Origin: an uncultured Oscillospiraceae bacterium
GTDB taxonomy: Bacteria > Bacillota > Clostridia > Oscillospirales > Acutalibacteraceae
Assembly (NCBI GenBank): GCA_900552985.1
Contig: USBP01000109.1
Location: forward strand, 1-5,834
DNA: 5,834 nt
Reading direction: 5' to 3'
This document shows, in pieces, positions 1-5,703 of this stretch. The notes under the pieces were generated by a model. That model searched no databases, was not told the origin of the DNA, and worked only from the letters and a program-made list of their open reading frames with translations. Within the stretch, counting starts at the first letter, position 1, and the number at the start of each line of letters is the position of its first letter. The position numbers and the translations under genes were made by a program.

Positions 1-539
1 TACGCCACCTGCACCTGAACCGGTTGCAGAATCACCTGCGCGAGCGGGAACCGCCGGGAGAGAACATTGATGATATCGCGCACAGCGGCGCCTGTCGGAG
101 AAGTGACCACGCCAATCCGCATAGGATAACGCGGCAAAGGCCGCTTCCGCTGCGAAGAGAACACTCCCTCCTTCTCCAGCTTTTCCTTCAGCTGCTCAAA
201 GGCGAGGTGCAATGCGCCTGTGCCATCCGGCTGCATATCATCCACATACAGCTGGTATTGCCCATCCCGCTCATAGAGGGAAACATGGCCGCGTACAATC
301 ACCCGCATGCCATCCCGTGGAAGGAATTTGATTCGCTGCGCACTGGAGCGGAACATAACCGCACGAATGACAGCCGTCTCATCCTTGAGGGAAAAATAAA
401 AATGCCCGGAACGGTAATGATTTGTAAAATTAGAAATTTCTCCGCAGAGAAAAACCTGCGCCAGGTTTCGGTCTCCATCGAGAAGAGATTTCACATAGGT
501 GTTTAGCTGGCCAACCGTCAGCACCAACGGTGTTTTCAA
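1..539 (-). CDS. xseA: Exodeoxyribonuclease VII large subunit, N-terminal part (runs off the left edge)
   Basis: XseA is the large, catalytic subunit of exonuclease VII, which with small XseB subunits degrades single-stranded DNA in the cytoplasm. The 179 visible codons hold the N-terminal OB-fold DNA-binding domain (about residues 5-105), with the family signatures LTVGQLNTYVKSLL near the start, GEISNF (33-38), SGHFYFSLKD (44-53) and IRAVMF (58-63). The start of the catalytic domain follows, with RIGVVTSPTGAAVRDI at 141-156. The start is TTG at 539-537: an in-frame TGA lies only three codons upstream (548-546), no ATG or GTG intervenes, and homologues begin at the same LTVGQL block. A purine-rich GGAGGGAAGG (558-549) precedes it. 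It starts 23 nt after the TsaD-like gene ends, so it is probably the next gene of the same operon. The rest of the catalytic domain, and any xseB, lie outside the window. Confidence 0.95.
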   Translation of the reverse strand, partial: MKTPLVLTVGQLNTYVKSLLDGDRNLAQVFLCGEISNFTNHYRSGHFYFSLKDETAVIRAVMFRSSAQRIKFLPRDGMRVIVRGHVSLYERDGQYQLYVDDMQPDGTGALHLAFEQLKEKLEKEGVFSSQRKRPLPRYPMRIGVVTSPTGAAVRDIINVLSRRFPLAQVILQPVQVQVA

Positions 540-562
540 ATGGGCTCACCTTCCCTCCGCTT

Positions 563-1561
563 TCAAACGCCCTCCCGCTGCCTTTGGATCGCCGTTAAAA
601 TAGCGATCCCGGCTGCATTATCACAGGAAAAAGAGGGCTCTGCAAAACTCGCGTCATATTTCTGAAGAAGCCGGTCGCGTATGATTCCATTCGACATGAC
701 GCCTCCTGCAAACACAAAGGGATACGCCCCGTGAGACCAGAGCAAACGCTCCGCCATAGCGTCAAGCGCTGCACAGATGCTGTCGATACAGAAGCGGGCA
801 ATCTCCTCTCTGGGAGCGCCTTCCCGCAGCATTTTTTCACATTGGTTCTGGACACCGGAAAGGCAGCAATCCGCACCCTTCATTGTAGGCTTCGGTTGAA
901 AGCGGCGCTGCGACTTTTGGGCAAGATTCTCCAGCTCCGCCCCCGCAGGGAACGGCAGGCCGAGCATCTTCCCCACACGGTCTACAGCCTGTCCCGCTTT
1001 CAAATCAAGAGAATGAGCCAGCAGCGTTGTCTGAAACACATGATCCGAATCCGGTGAAACAAAAAGCGCCTCGGTCGTCCCCCCGGAAACATGAAACGCA
1101 TAAAACGGCCGGTCTATATAAGAGAGCTTTTGCGCGCTGTAAAGTGCAGCTGCAATGTGACCGCGCTGATGGGAAAAGAAATAAAGCGGTTTCTTTAAAA
1201 AGGCAGCCACTGCACGTGCAGTGGCGGGCCCCGCTAAAAACGGCACGCCCAACGCATCCGCCAGCGTCCTCCCCTGCCCCTCTCCCGCCAGAAAGCAGGG
1301 CATATAGGAGCCTTTTCCATCCCGCGGTGCGGAGGATACGCCAACTGCGCAGATTTTGCCAGAAAACGCCCCGGCCAGCTCCTCCAGCAGCATCGGCAGT
1401 TGAACGGTGTGGTGAAACACCGCGTCACTTTGACGCAGGCCCAGCGCGCCCTCTGGAACCGGCAACAGCTTTTTGCGTTGCAAAACACGGCCCTCATTCA
1501 GGCAATAGATGGCCGTGGAGGTGGTGTAGTTGCTGGTATCTATCCCTAAATATCCATCCAT
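563..1561 (-). CDS. TsaD/Kae1-like protein (peptidase M22 family paralogue, function unknown)
   Basis: This 332-residue protein has the ASKHA fold signatures of TsaD/Kae1, which makes the t6A37 modification of tRNA. Visible blocks are GIDTS (6-10), the metal-ligand motif HQRGH (131-135), VSGGTTEALFV (158-168), GQAVDRVGKMLGLPFPAG (190-207), LSGVQ (234-238), AGGVMSNGIIRDRL (285-298) and DNAAGIA (314-320). H131, H135 and D314 match the three TsaD metal ligands. It departs from true TsaD in two conserved places: the ETSCDET block reads DTSNYTTS, and the GGVVPE...H block reads GLRQSDAVFHH. SGGHT also becomes SGGTT. I therefore infer a clostridial paralogue rather than the essential TsaD. It starts 3 nt after the nusB stop, with GAGG (1573-1570) eight bases before ATG, so it looks translationally coupled to nusB. 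It ends with TGA, 23 nt before xseA. The old name O-sialoglycoprotein endopeptidase should not be taken as a function. Confidence 0.85.
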   Translation of the reverse strand: MDGYLGIDTSNYTTSTAIYCLNEGRVLQRKKLLPVPEGALGLRQSDAVFHHTVQLPMLLEELAGAFSGKICAVGVSSAPRDGKGSYMPCFLAGEGQGRTLADALGVPFLAGPATARAVAAFLKKPLYFFSHQRGHIAAALYSAQKLSYIDRPFYAFHVSGGTTEALFVSPDSDHVFQTTLLAHSLDLKAGQAVDRVGKMLGLPFPAGAELENLAQKSQRRFQPKPTMKGADCCLSGVQNQCEKMLREGAPREEIARFCIDSICAALDAMAERLLWSHGAYPFVFAGGVMSNGIIRDRLLQKYDASFAEPSFSCDNAAGIAILTAIQRQREGV

Positions 1562-1564
1562 CGA

Positions 1565-1966
1565 TTATGCCTCAAGCCTTCGGGATACCGTGCCGAGCAC
1601 GCCGTTAATAAACGACGCATCCTCTGGAGTAGCATACGCTTTTGCAAGCTCTACCGCTTCATTGATAGAAACATTGACGGGCACATCCTCAATATACAGC
1701 ATCTCACACAAGGCCAAACGCAGCAGGGCAAGCGATACACGGGCAAGCCTGTCCTTCCGCCAGCCAATGGCGTTCTGCTCAATCATTGCATCAATTTCCG
1801 CCTGTTTTTCCTGCTCTGTTTTTGCGAGCAAAACCGCAAATTCATCTGCTTGCAGGTAACGCGCTTCTTCCGCAGCGGCAATCATTTCCTCCACTGTTGT
1901 TTCCGGATGAAAGGATTTTTCAAAAATAAGAATAAATGCCTGCTCTCGTGCCTGGCGTCTGGTCAT
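1565..1966 (-). CDS. nusB: Transcription antitermination factor NusB
   Basis: NusB pairs with NusE (ribosomal protein S10), binds boxA RNA and promotes antitermination on rRNA operons. The 133-residue length and all-helical composition fit the family. Signatures seen are the N-terminal MTRRQAREQAFILIF, then W69...R73 followed by SLALLRLALCEML (78-90), P96, NEAVELAKAYA (102-112) and FINGVLGTV (119-127). The frame is open to an earlier ATG at 1987, which would add seven residues. I prefer ATG at 1966 because a perfect GGAGG (1977-1973) lies six bases ahead of it, and that motif would be inside the coding region if the earlier start were used. NusB homologues also normally begin at the MxRRxAR block. 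The gene is followed within 3 nt by the TsaD-like gene. In B. subtilis, nusB likewise follows the asp23-family gene yqhY. Confidence 0.96.
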   Translation of the reverse strand: MTRRQAREQAFILIFEKSFHPETTVEEMIAAAEEARYLQADEFAVLLAKTEQEKQAEIDAMIEQNAIGWRKDRLARVSLALLRLALCEMLYIEDVPVNVSINEAVELAKAYATPEDASFINGVLGTVSRRLEA

Positions 1967-1972
1967 GCTTGT

Positions 1973-1977
1973 CCTCC
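1973..1977 (-). promoter_or_regulatory. Shine-Dalgarno site of nusB (decides the start)
   Basis: GGAGG on the minus strand, six bases before ATG at 1966. It falls inside the longer open frame that begins at 1987, which argues for the shorter NusB. Confidence 0.85.
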
Positions 1978-2010
1978 GTTGTTTCATAAAATCCGCCCCC
2001 TACTATCTTG

Positions 2011-2073
2011 AGAAAACCGGCTGTCCATGCGGGGGCTTTTCTTTTTGAAAAGCCCGTCCCCTTGCCGTTTTCT
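2011..2073. repeat. Two-tier inverted repeat in the asp23-nusB gap
   Basis: The inner arms are a perfect 9-bp inverted repeat, GGGCTTTTC (2033-2041) and GAAAAGCCC (2047-2055), around a 5-base loop. The outer arms AGAAAACCGG (2011-2020) and CCGTTTTCT (2065-2073) are complementary apart from one bulged base. Transcribed with the operon, this could fold into a stable stem-loop about 45 nt before the nusB start codon. There is no run of T after the stem on the minus strand, so it is not a standard intrinsic terminator. A processing or mRNA-stability hairpin, or an attenuator, are possible roles (inference). Confidence 0.6.
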
Positions 2074-2108
2074 GACTGGATGCAGAGGGCAATATGAAAA
2101 GCAAAAGC

Positions 2109-2492
2109 TTATTCCTGCGCTGGCGCTGCCTCGGAAAGATCGACTCCCACAACGCTGATGTTTACCTTCGTAACCACGCGGCCCGTCATATTCTGCACTG
2201 CGTTTTTCACCGATCGCTGTACCTGTGCGCAGACAGTAGGGATTTTGCTTCCCTCTTTCAGAATGAGATACAGATGCAGCTTGATTTCATTCTCATTCAT
2301 CCACACGCGTACAGATTTAAAAGCATCCTCCCTCATATGGAGAAGGGCCTGCAAATCCCTGGGCCGGGAGGCAAAGCCACTGACGCCGTCCATATCCTTC
2401 GCGGCATTGAGGGCAATCGCGGCGATGACCTCCTGCGAAATCACCAGTCCGCCGGTTACATCCCGTTTGTTTAAATCGTCCATAGCTTCCAT
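2109..2492 (-). CDS. Asp23/Gls24 family protein (YqhY-like)
   Basis: A small cytoplasmic protein of the Asp23 (DUF322) family, 127 residues. The family pattern is clear: GGLVISQEVIAAIALNAA (14-31), then GVSGF (36-40), a charged middle strand region VRVWMNENEIKLHLYLIL (61-78), the helix VCAQVQRSVKNAVQNMTG (87-104) and the closing VNISVVGVDL (110-119). The location between spoIIIAH and nusB matches B. subtilis yqhY, whose loss disturbs fatty-acid synthesis through acetyl-CoA carboxylase; the same role here is an inference, and accBC are not adjacent. The start is either ATG 2492 or ATG 2483; neither has a strong ribosome binding site, and an in-frame TAA about nine codons upstream of 2492 excludes longer forms. 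It is the first gene after a strong vegetative promoter, with a leader of roughly 100 nt. Confidence 0.93.
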   Translation of the reverse strand: MEAMDDLNKRDVTGGLVISQEVIAAIALNAAKDMDGVSGFASRPRDLQALLHMREDAFKSVRVWMNENEIKLHLYLILKEGSKIPTVCAQVQRSVKNAVQNMTGRVVTKVNISVVGVDLSEAAPAQE

Positions 2493-2496
2493 CCCA

Positions 2497-2516
2497 TCCC
2501 CGCTTTCTGAGCGGAA
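2497..2516 (-). other. Small hairpin just upstream of the asp23-like start
   Basis: The transcript reads CCGCTCAGAAAGCGG here, a 5-bp stem (CCGCT/AGCGG) with a 5-base loop immediately before the GGGGATGGG purine tract that precedes the start codon. It could affect ribosome access. The stem is short enough to be chance. Confidence 0.3.
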
Positions 2517-2602
2517 CCATTACCGGCCGGCGATCCGCGCGTTCCATCTCCGTACACACCAAGCCCATTAAAACGCTTAGGATCCGCCAGCATCGTAAGA
2601 AT

Positions 2603-2630
2603 ATTATAACACAAAAGCGAAAAGACACAA
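2603..2630 (-). promoter_or_regulatory. Sigma-A type promoter for asp23-nusB-TsaD-like-xseA
   Basis: On the minus strand, TTGTGT (2630-2625) is followed after 16 bp by a perfect TATAAT (2608-2603). A TG one base upstream of the TATAAT gives an extended -10 element. It sits in the 169-nt gap between spoIIIAH and the asp23-like gene, pointing toward the latter, with the transcription start expected near 2596. It would give the housekeeping genes expression independent of the sporulation operon. It is the best promoter match in the window. Confidence 0.85.
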
Positions 2631-2661
2631 CCATTTTTTACAGGGGCGCCATGTAGCAGCT

Positions 2662-3267
2662 TTATTTCGCTTCAATCACAGTGATCTTATCTACGGAAAA
2701 ACCGGTCTGGTTGAGCACAATTTCTTTGATCTGTACAAGGATCGTATCTGTTAAAACCCCTTTTCCGATAACAACCTGCGCCGTTGCGTTTCCGATTACC
2801 ACCACACAGGAGCTTCCGATCTTGGCGTGAATCAGATTCTCAATATCCGCCTCCAGTTTTATCGCATTGGAAAGCTCCGCCAATTCCTCTGTGGCGAGCT
2901 TCACGGCCTCTGCGGAAGCGCTGCTGTCCTCAATGATCTTATTCAGCGCCTCGGCCGCTTCGTCGTGTGCTGTCGACCGGTTTAACCGCGCCTGCGCAAA
3001 ATATTCCTCCTCCGCCCCCGCCTGCGCCTGCTGCGTATCGGAGGCCTTCGTACTGCCCTCTGAGGCAATTGTACTGGAATTGACAAGCAAAGCGTCCCCT
3101 AAGTTTCCCGCGGCCTGGGTCGCCTGCTCGCTTATGGTCACACCGGTGTTTGCCCGCTCTGCATCCGGTTTGGTATAATACCAATTCACAAAAACCGCTG
3201 CGCCCAGTGCCACAACCAACGTTGCCAATACAATTTGCCGTTTGCCAATCGCCATGCTCATATTCAT
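2662..3267 (-). CDS. spoIIIAH: Stage III sporulation protein AH
   Basis: SpoIIIAH is made in the mother cell, crosses the outer forespore membrane once, and meets forespore SpoIIQ in the intermembrane space to form the SpoIIIA-SpoIIQ channel. This 201-residue form has a short cytoplasmic N-terminus, one membrane segment (about residues 11-30, ending at NWYYTKPD), a low-complexity Ala/Ser/Gln linker (about 40-85), a helical region EEEYFAQARLNRS (87-99) and HDEAAEALNKIIED (101-114), and the YscJ/EscJ-like ring-building domain through CVVVIGNATAQVVIG (154-168) to the C-terminus. The frame is open back to an ATG at 3456, but I take ATG 3267: GGAAAGG (3280-3274) ends six bases before it, and homologues begin just before the membrane segment. 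The stop is TAA. No terminator is visible after it. It is separated from spoIIIAG by 195 nt, unlike the tightly packed genes upstream. Confidence 0.93.
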   Translation of the reverse strand: MNMSMAIGKRQIVLATLVVALGAAVFVNWYYTKPDAERANTGVTISEQATQAAGNLGDALLVNSSTIASEGSTKASDTQQAQAGAEEEYFAQARLNRSTAHDEAAEALNKIIEDSSASAEAVKLATEELAELSNAIKLEADIENLIHAKIGSSCVVVIGNATAQVVIGKGVLTDTILVQIKEIVLNQTGFSVDKITVIEAK

Positions 3268-3456
3268 AGCCATCCTTTCCACAATATCGGTAGTTCGTTT
3301 ATTCTGTATTTTGAAAGCGCGGGGAAACGGGGATGCGTTGCCCGTCGCGCGGAAATCAGGGAACCGAGTGATATATAAAATGATGGGGGCAGGCAGTTCT
3401 CTTTGCGCTTCCCGAACGGGAGCCTGCATACGGGTGTATACGGATGAAAGGTGCAC

Positions 3457-3472
3457 GGCCGGTTATCCGGCC
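3457..3472. repeat. Hairpin with the spoIIIAG stop codon in its loop
   Basis: GGCCGG-TTAT-CCGGCC on the plus strand is a perfect 6-bp inverted repeat with a 4-base loop. On the coding strand the loop reads ATAA and contains the TAA stop of spoIIIAG (3465-3463). There is no following T-run, so a Rho-independent terminator is unlikely. It may mark an mRNA end or processing point between spoIIIAG and spoIIIAH (inference). Confidence 0.55.
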
Positions 3473-4065
3473 ATCCGCGATATGCTCACACGGGAGGCTC
3501 CAATATCCAGCACAGCGGTAACCGCCTGCATTACATGCTGCCGGACATAGGCGGAATCTCCCCCCTCGCATACGATGGCGACGCCACGGATTTTGGGCTG
3601 GATTACTTTGATGACAAGGCCTTCATCCCTGCTGCCATTCGATTGCAGGATAATATACTCGCTTTCCTCGCTGCTCTTTTCATTGATCTCTATCCCCTCA
3701 TTTTTTTCCTCACTGGTGCGTTCGCTGGTATTTCTTCCATCCGCCGCATACACAGACTCCACTCCATTCTCCAAGGTGACCATCACTTTGGTTTTGCCAG
3801 CTCCCTCAATGGAAGAGACAATATCAGACAGCCTTTTTTCAATATCCTGCGCATAGTTATATTCCGTCTGGGTGGTTTCTTCCGATGTTTGCTCTGCTTC
3901 CTTTTCCGGAAGCTTGATTAGCTCGGATGCCAGCAGCAGCAGGATCCCTGCGAAACCGACAAACACAATGATGGCAAGCTTTTTATCTGCTTTTATGGAT
4001 TCTAAAAGTTTTTTGCCTTTTTCACGAAATGCTTCCATAGCGCTCCGTTCCTTTTTCTGTTTCAT
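3463..4065 (-). CDS. spoIIIAG: Stage III sporulation protein AG
   Basis: SpoIIIAG forms a large oligomeric ring in the SpoIIIA channel between mother cell and forespore. This 200-residue protein has a basic cytoplasmic N-terminus (EKGKKLLESIKADKK, 15-29), one membrane segment (about 30-48), an acidic Glu/Thr-rich linker (52-68), a conserved YAQDIEKRLSDIVSSIEGAGKTKVMVTLE stretch (71-99), an insert rich in Ser/Glu (about 112-136), and the ring-building domain with QPKIRGVAIVCEGG (156-169) and an amphipathic helix ending in ISRM. ATG at 4065 overlaps the spoIIIAF TGA as ATGA, suggesting translational coupling. A second candidate, ATG 4038, has GGAG close upstream and would remove nine residues; the choice is not decided by sequence. 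The TAA stop lies in a hairpin loop. Confidence 0.94.
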   Translation of the reverse strand: MKQKKERSAMEAFREKGKKLLESIKADKKLAIIVFVGFAGILLLLASELIKLPEKEAEQTSEETTQTEYNYAQDIEKRLSDIVSSIEGAGKTKVMVTLENGVESVYAADGRNTSERTSEEKNEGIEINEKSSEESEYIILQSNGSRDEGLVIKVIQPKIRGVAIVCEGGDSAYVRQHVMQAVTAVLDIGASRVSISRMAG

Positions 4066-4553
4066 TGGGTAACCGCCTCATCCCATACCAGCGTTACAGG
4101 ACATCCGAGGGCTTGACTCAGCTCCTCCCTGATCCGGGACGCATCTTCCTGCGCCGTCTCCGGCAGCCAAATTTTGAGCTCTGTTATAGATATGATAGAT
4201 TCCTCCGTAATATCCATGTCCACTTGAATTTCGGCTTCTGTGAGCCCCATCCCGGCAAGCGCCTGCCGTGCGGTTTCCTCCACTCCTGCGCGCGCCTGTT
4301 CCGCAAGCGCCTGGTTCATTCGTTCGACTGCCGCGCTCATCTGGCCCTGCGGTTCGTCCAGTGCCGACTCTTCCAAATCCAGCTTCAGCCCCTCTCCGGA
4401 TAAAAAAGGGGAAAGAATGGCGGAAAGGAGAAAAAGGGCAATCATAACGCGCATTGCTTTCTCTGTCGCTCCCTTTGGGGATAGAATATGTACCAATGCA
4501 GCCCCAGACGTGCTGAACACCAGGCATAACGCCCAGCTTTTCAGTGCCTCCAT
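4062..4553 (-). CDS. spoIIIAF: Stage III sporulation protein AF
   Basis: SpoIIIAF is a membrane component of the SpoIIIA channel complex with a soluble domain related to ring-forming secretion proteins. The 163 residues show two N-terminal membrane segments (about 5-24 and 35-52, the second MRVMIALFLLSAILSPFLSG), then a helical acidic region with GQMSAAVERMNQALAEQA (70-87) and a C-terminal alpha/beta domain including IISITELKIWLP (120-131). ATG 4553 is chosen because GGGGGAG (4564-4558) lies four bases upstream and the protein then begins at the membrane segment as in homologues. The frame is open farther upstream to 4751, but that stretch is Cys/Arg-rich and is the out-of-frame reading of the spoIIIAE tail. 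It ends with TGA overlapping the spoIIIAG start. Confidence 0.93.
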   Translation of the reverse strand: MEALKSWALCLVFSTSGAALVHILSPKGATEKAMRVMIALFLLSAILSPFLSGEGLKLDLEESALDEPQGQMSAAVERMNQALAEQARAGVEETARQALAGMGLTEAEIQVDMDITEESIISITELKIWLPETAQEDASRIREELSQALGCPVTLVWDEAVTQ

Positions 4554-4567
4554 GGAACTCCCCCTTT

Positions 4568-4747
4568 TTATGCAGCTGATTTGATAGAGAGCATCAGAGC
4601 GGTTGCAAGGATAAAAAGCACGGTGTTGAACAGCAGGATCACGCCCAGAATTACAAGCGCCGAAGCGACGCCCCGCAGCAGTACGGCAGCCCTCTGCTGG
4701 GCAAAGAGCTCCGCTCCCACAGCGCACAAATTTAAAGCCAGCAGCCA
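4568..4747 (-). pseudogene. spoIIIAE: In-frame C-terminal tail of SpoIIIAE beyond a TGA codon
   Basis: After the TGA at 4750-4748 the spoIIIAE frame stays open for 59 codons and ends at TAA (4570-4568), two nucleotides before the spoIIIAF ribosome binding site. The peptide begins WLLALNLCAVGAELF and contains a long hydrophobic stretch, LVILGVILLFNTVLFILATA (31-50 of the tail). This resembles the last part of SpoIIIAE proteins, which have a similar LAL..AA..EL block and a final membrane helix. No ATG or ribosome binding site is placed to start this piece separately. Read through the TGA, the product would be 376 residues, close to the roughly 390-400 usual for the family. I list it as pseudogene only because the stop separates it; it may be an error or a readthrough product. 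Confidence 0.7.
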
Positions 4748-5698
4748 TCACAGCAGCTCTGCAAAAACGGGCAGCGCCATCAAAAAAACGGCCAAGATTC
4801 CAAACGCCCCTACCGCGCCGCGCACCAGCCGCAGGGAACTGACAATCGAGCCCAGCGCATCGCTGACTGCTCCGCCCACCACAGGCACGAAGCTCCCAAT
4901 CAGGAATTTTGCGCCTTTAGACGCCGCGCTGTCCGCCGTTCCGGCTAAAATCCCTTTCATGGAGAGCAATCCTGTAAAAATGGTAGCGAGGAACCCCAGC
5001 GTAACCGTCACTGTTTTTTTAATTGTATTTGAAATACTGCTGAAATCGAATGCCGGAGTTAAGGAACCGCCCACATTAACCGCCAGAAAAATCCCAATAG
5101 CGGGCTTTAAAAAACGGTCGGAAAATTGGGCGATCCCCTGTGCCAGGCCAAACAAAAGTGTTTGCGAGCTCAATGCCAGCGCCGGATTTCCACTTGCGGA
5201 AACCACGGCTGCATAAACGGGGATGAACCCCAGCATAAAATCGCTGTTCAGGCGGATTGCCGCACAGGTATGGGAAAGGCACGCCATGACGTGCGGCAGT
5301 AAAACAATTGAAAAGAACAAAGCGGATACCAGTGCTTCCGCCTGGCCGATGCGGCTGCTGTCCCCTCCGAGGAAGGCTTCCAGCACGGCAAGCAAAATTA
5401 AGACGCCTAAAATTTGGAGCGCAGCGTGCAGCGGGTTCTCCAGTTTACCCCGTACCATATCGAGAAACATCTCCGCCAATGCGCGCGGAGAGGTCTGAAA
5501 CAGCTCGCTGAAATCAATTTCGTCAATGCCCAGCTCCTCAAAAAGCGATTGCGTATCCTCCGGCAACTCTTCAAACAGCTCTGCTGCGCCGGAGGCCTCC
5601 AGCTGAGCCTGCGCCGTATCCTCCTGCACGGCACAGACCGGAACCGTCCCGATCAGAAGCAGTAAGAAAGCCAGCGCAATTCGATATATCCCTTTCAT
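4748..5698 (-). CDS. spoIIIAE: Stage III sporulation protein AE, ending early at TGA
   Basis: SpoIIIAE is the large polytopic membrane protein of the SpoIIIA complex, made in the mother cell under SigE in B. subtilis. From ATG 5698 there is a signal peptide (KGIYR, then a hydrophobic run, likely cut after VCA at 21-23), an acidic soluble region (24-90), and several membrane segments from about residue 93 on. Conserved blocks are NVGGSLTPAFDFSSISNTIKK (near 208-228), LGFLATIFTGLLSMKG (234-249), KFLIGSFVPVVGGAVSDALG (264-283) and GAFGILAVFLMALP (297-310). The frame extends upstream to 5761, but that part overlaps spoIIIAD; ATG 5698 has AAAGG (5712-5708) nine bases ahead and a proper signal peptide. 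It starts 5 nt after the spoIIIAD stop. Only 316 residues precede the TGA, about 60-80 short of the family, and the missing end follows in the same frame. Confidence 0.93.
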   Translation of the reverse strand: MKGIYRIALAFLLLLIGTVPVCAVQEDTAQAQLEASGAAELFEELPEDTQSLFEELGIDEIDFSELFQTSPRALAEMFLDMVRGKLENPLHAALQILGVLILLAVLEAFLGGDSSRIGQAEALVSALFFSIVLLPHVMACLSHTCAAIRLNSDFMLGFIPVYAAVVSASGNPALALSSQTLLFGLAQGIAQFSDRFLKPAIGIFLAVNVGGSLTPAFDFSSISNTIKKTVTVTLGFLATIFTGLLSMKGILAGTADSAASKGAKFLIGSFVPVVGGAVSDALGSIVSSLRLVRGAVGAFGILAVFLMALPVFAELL

Positions 5699-5703
5699 AA
5701 ATC

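Noticed and set aside
24..506. 160-codon open frame on the plus strand opposite xseA
   Set aside because: It is antisense to well-conserved XseA codons, rich in Arg/His, and has no recognisable domain.
1027..1608. 193-codon plus-strand open frame opposite the TsaD-like gene
   Set aside because: Its composition is dominated by Arg/Pro/Ala from antisense reading of conserved TsaD-family codons.
2006..2031. A separate promoter for nusB (TGGACA with a GATAGT -10)
   Set aside because: The spacing is only 14 bp and the -10 is poor, while a much better promoter lies upstream of the asp23-like gene.
2474..2594. A 40-codon leader peptide frame in the asp23 5' leader
   Set aside because: It would begin within a few bases of the predicted transcription start, has no ribosome binding site and resembles nothing known; chance is sufficient.
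2662..3456. SpoIIIAH extended N-terminally by 63 residues
   Set aside because: The extension is unlike any SpoIIIAH N-terminus and is Arg/Pro-rich. GGAAAGG lies six bases before ATG 3267, directly before the membrane segment.
4748..4750. Selenocysteine at the spoIIIAE TGA
   Set aside because: SpoIIIAE is a structural membrane protein with no redox centre, and no obvious SECIS-like stem-loop stands out directly after the TGA. TGA also serves as a normal stop nearby.
4062..4751. A longer SpoIIIAF of about 228 residues starting at the ATG that overlaps the spoIIIAE TGA (TGATG)
   Set aside because: The extra 66 residues are Cys/Arg/Gly-rich with no membrane or domain character and are the out-of-frame reading of the spoIIIAE tail. 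A good ribosome binding site and the family start point to ATG 4553.
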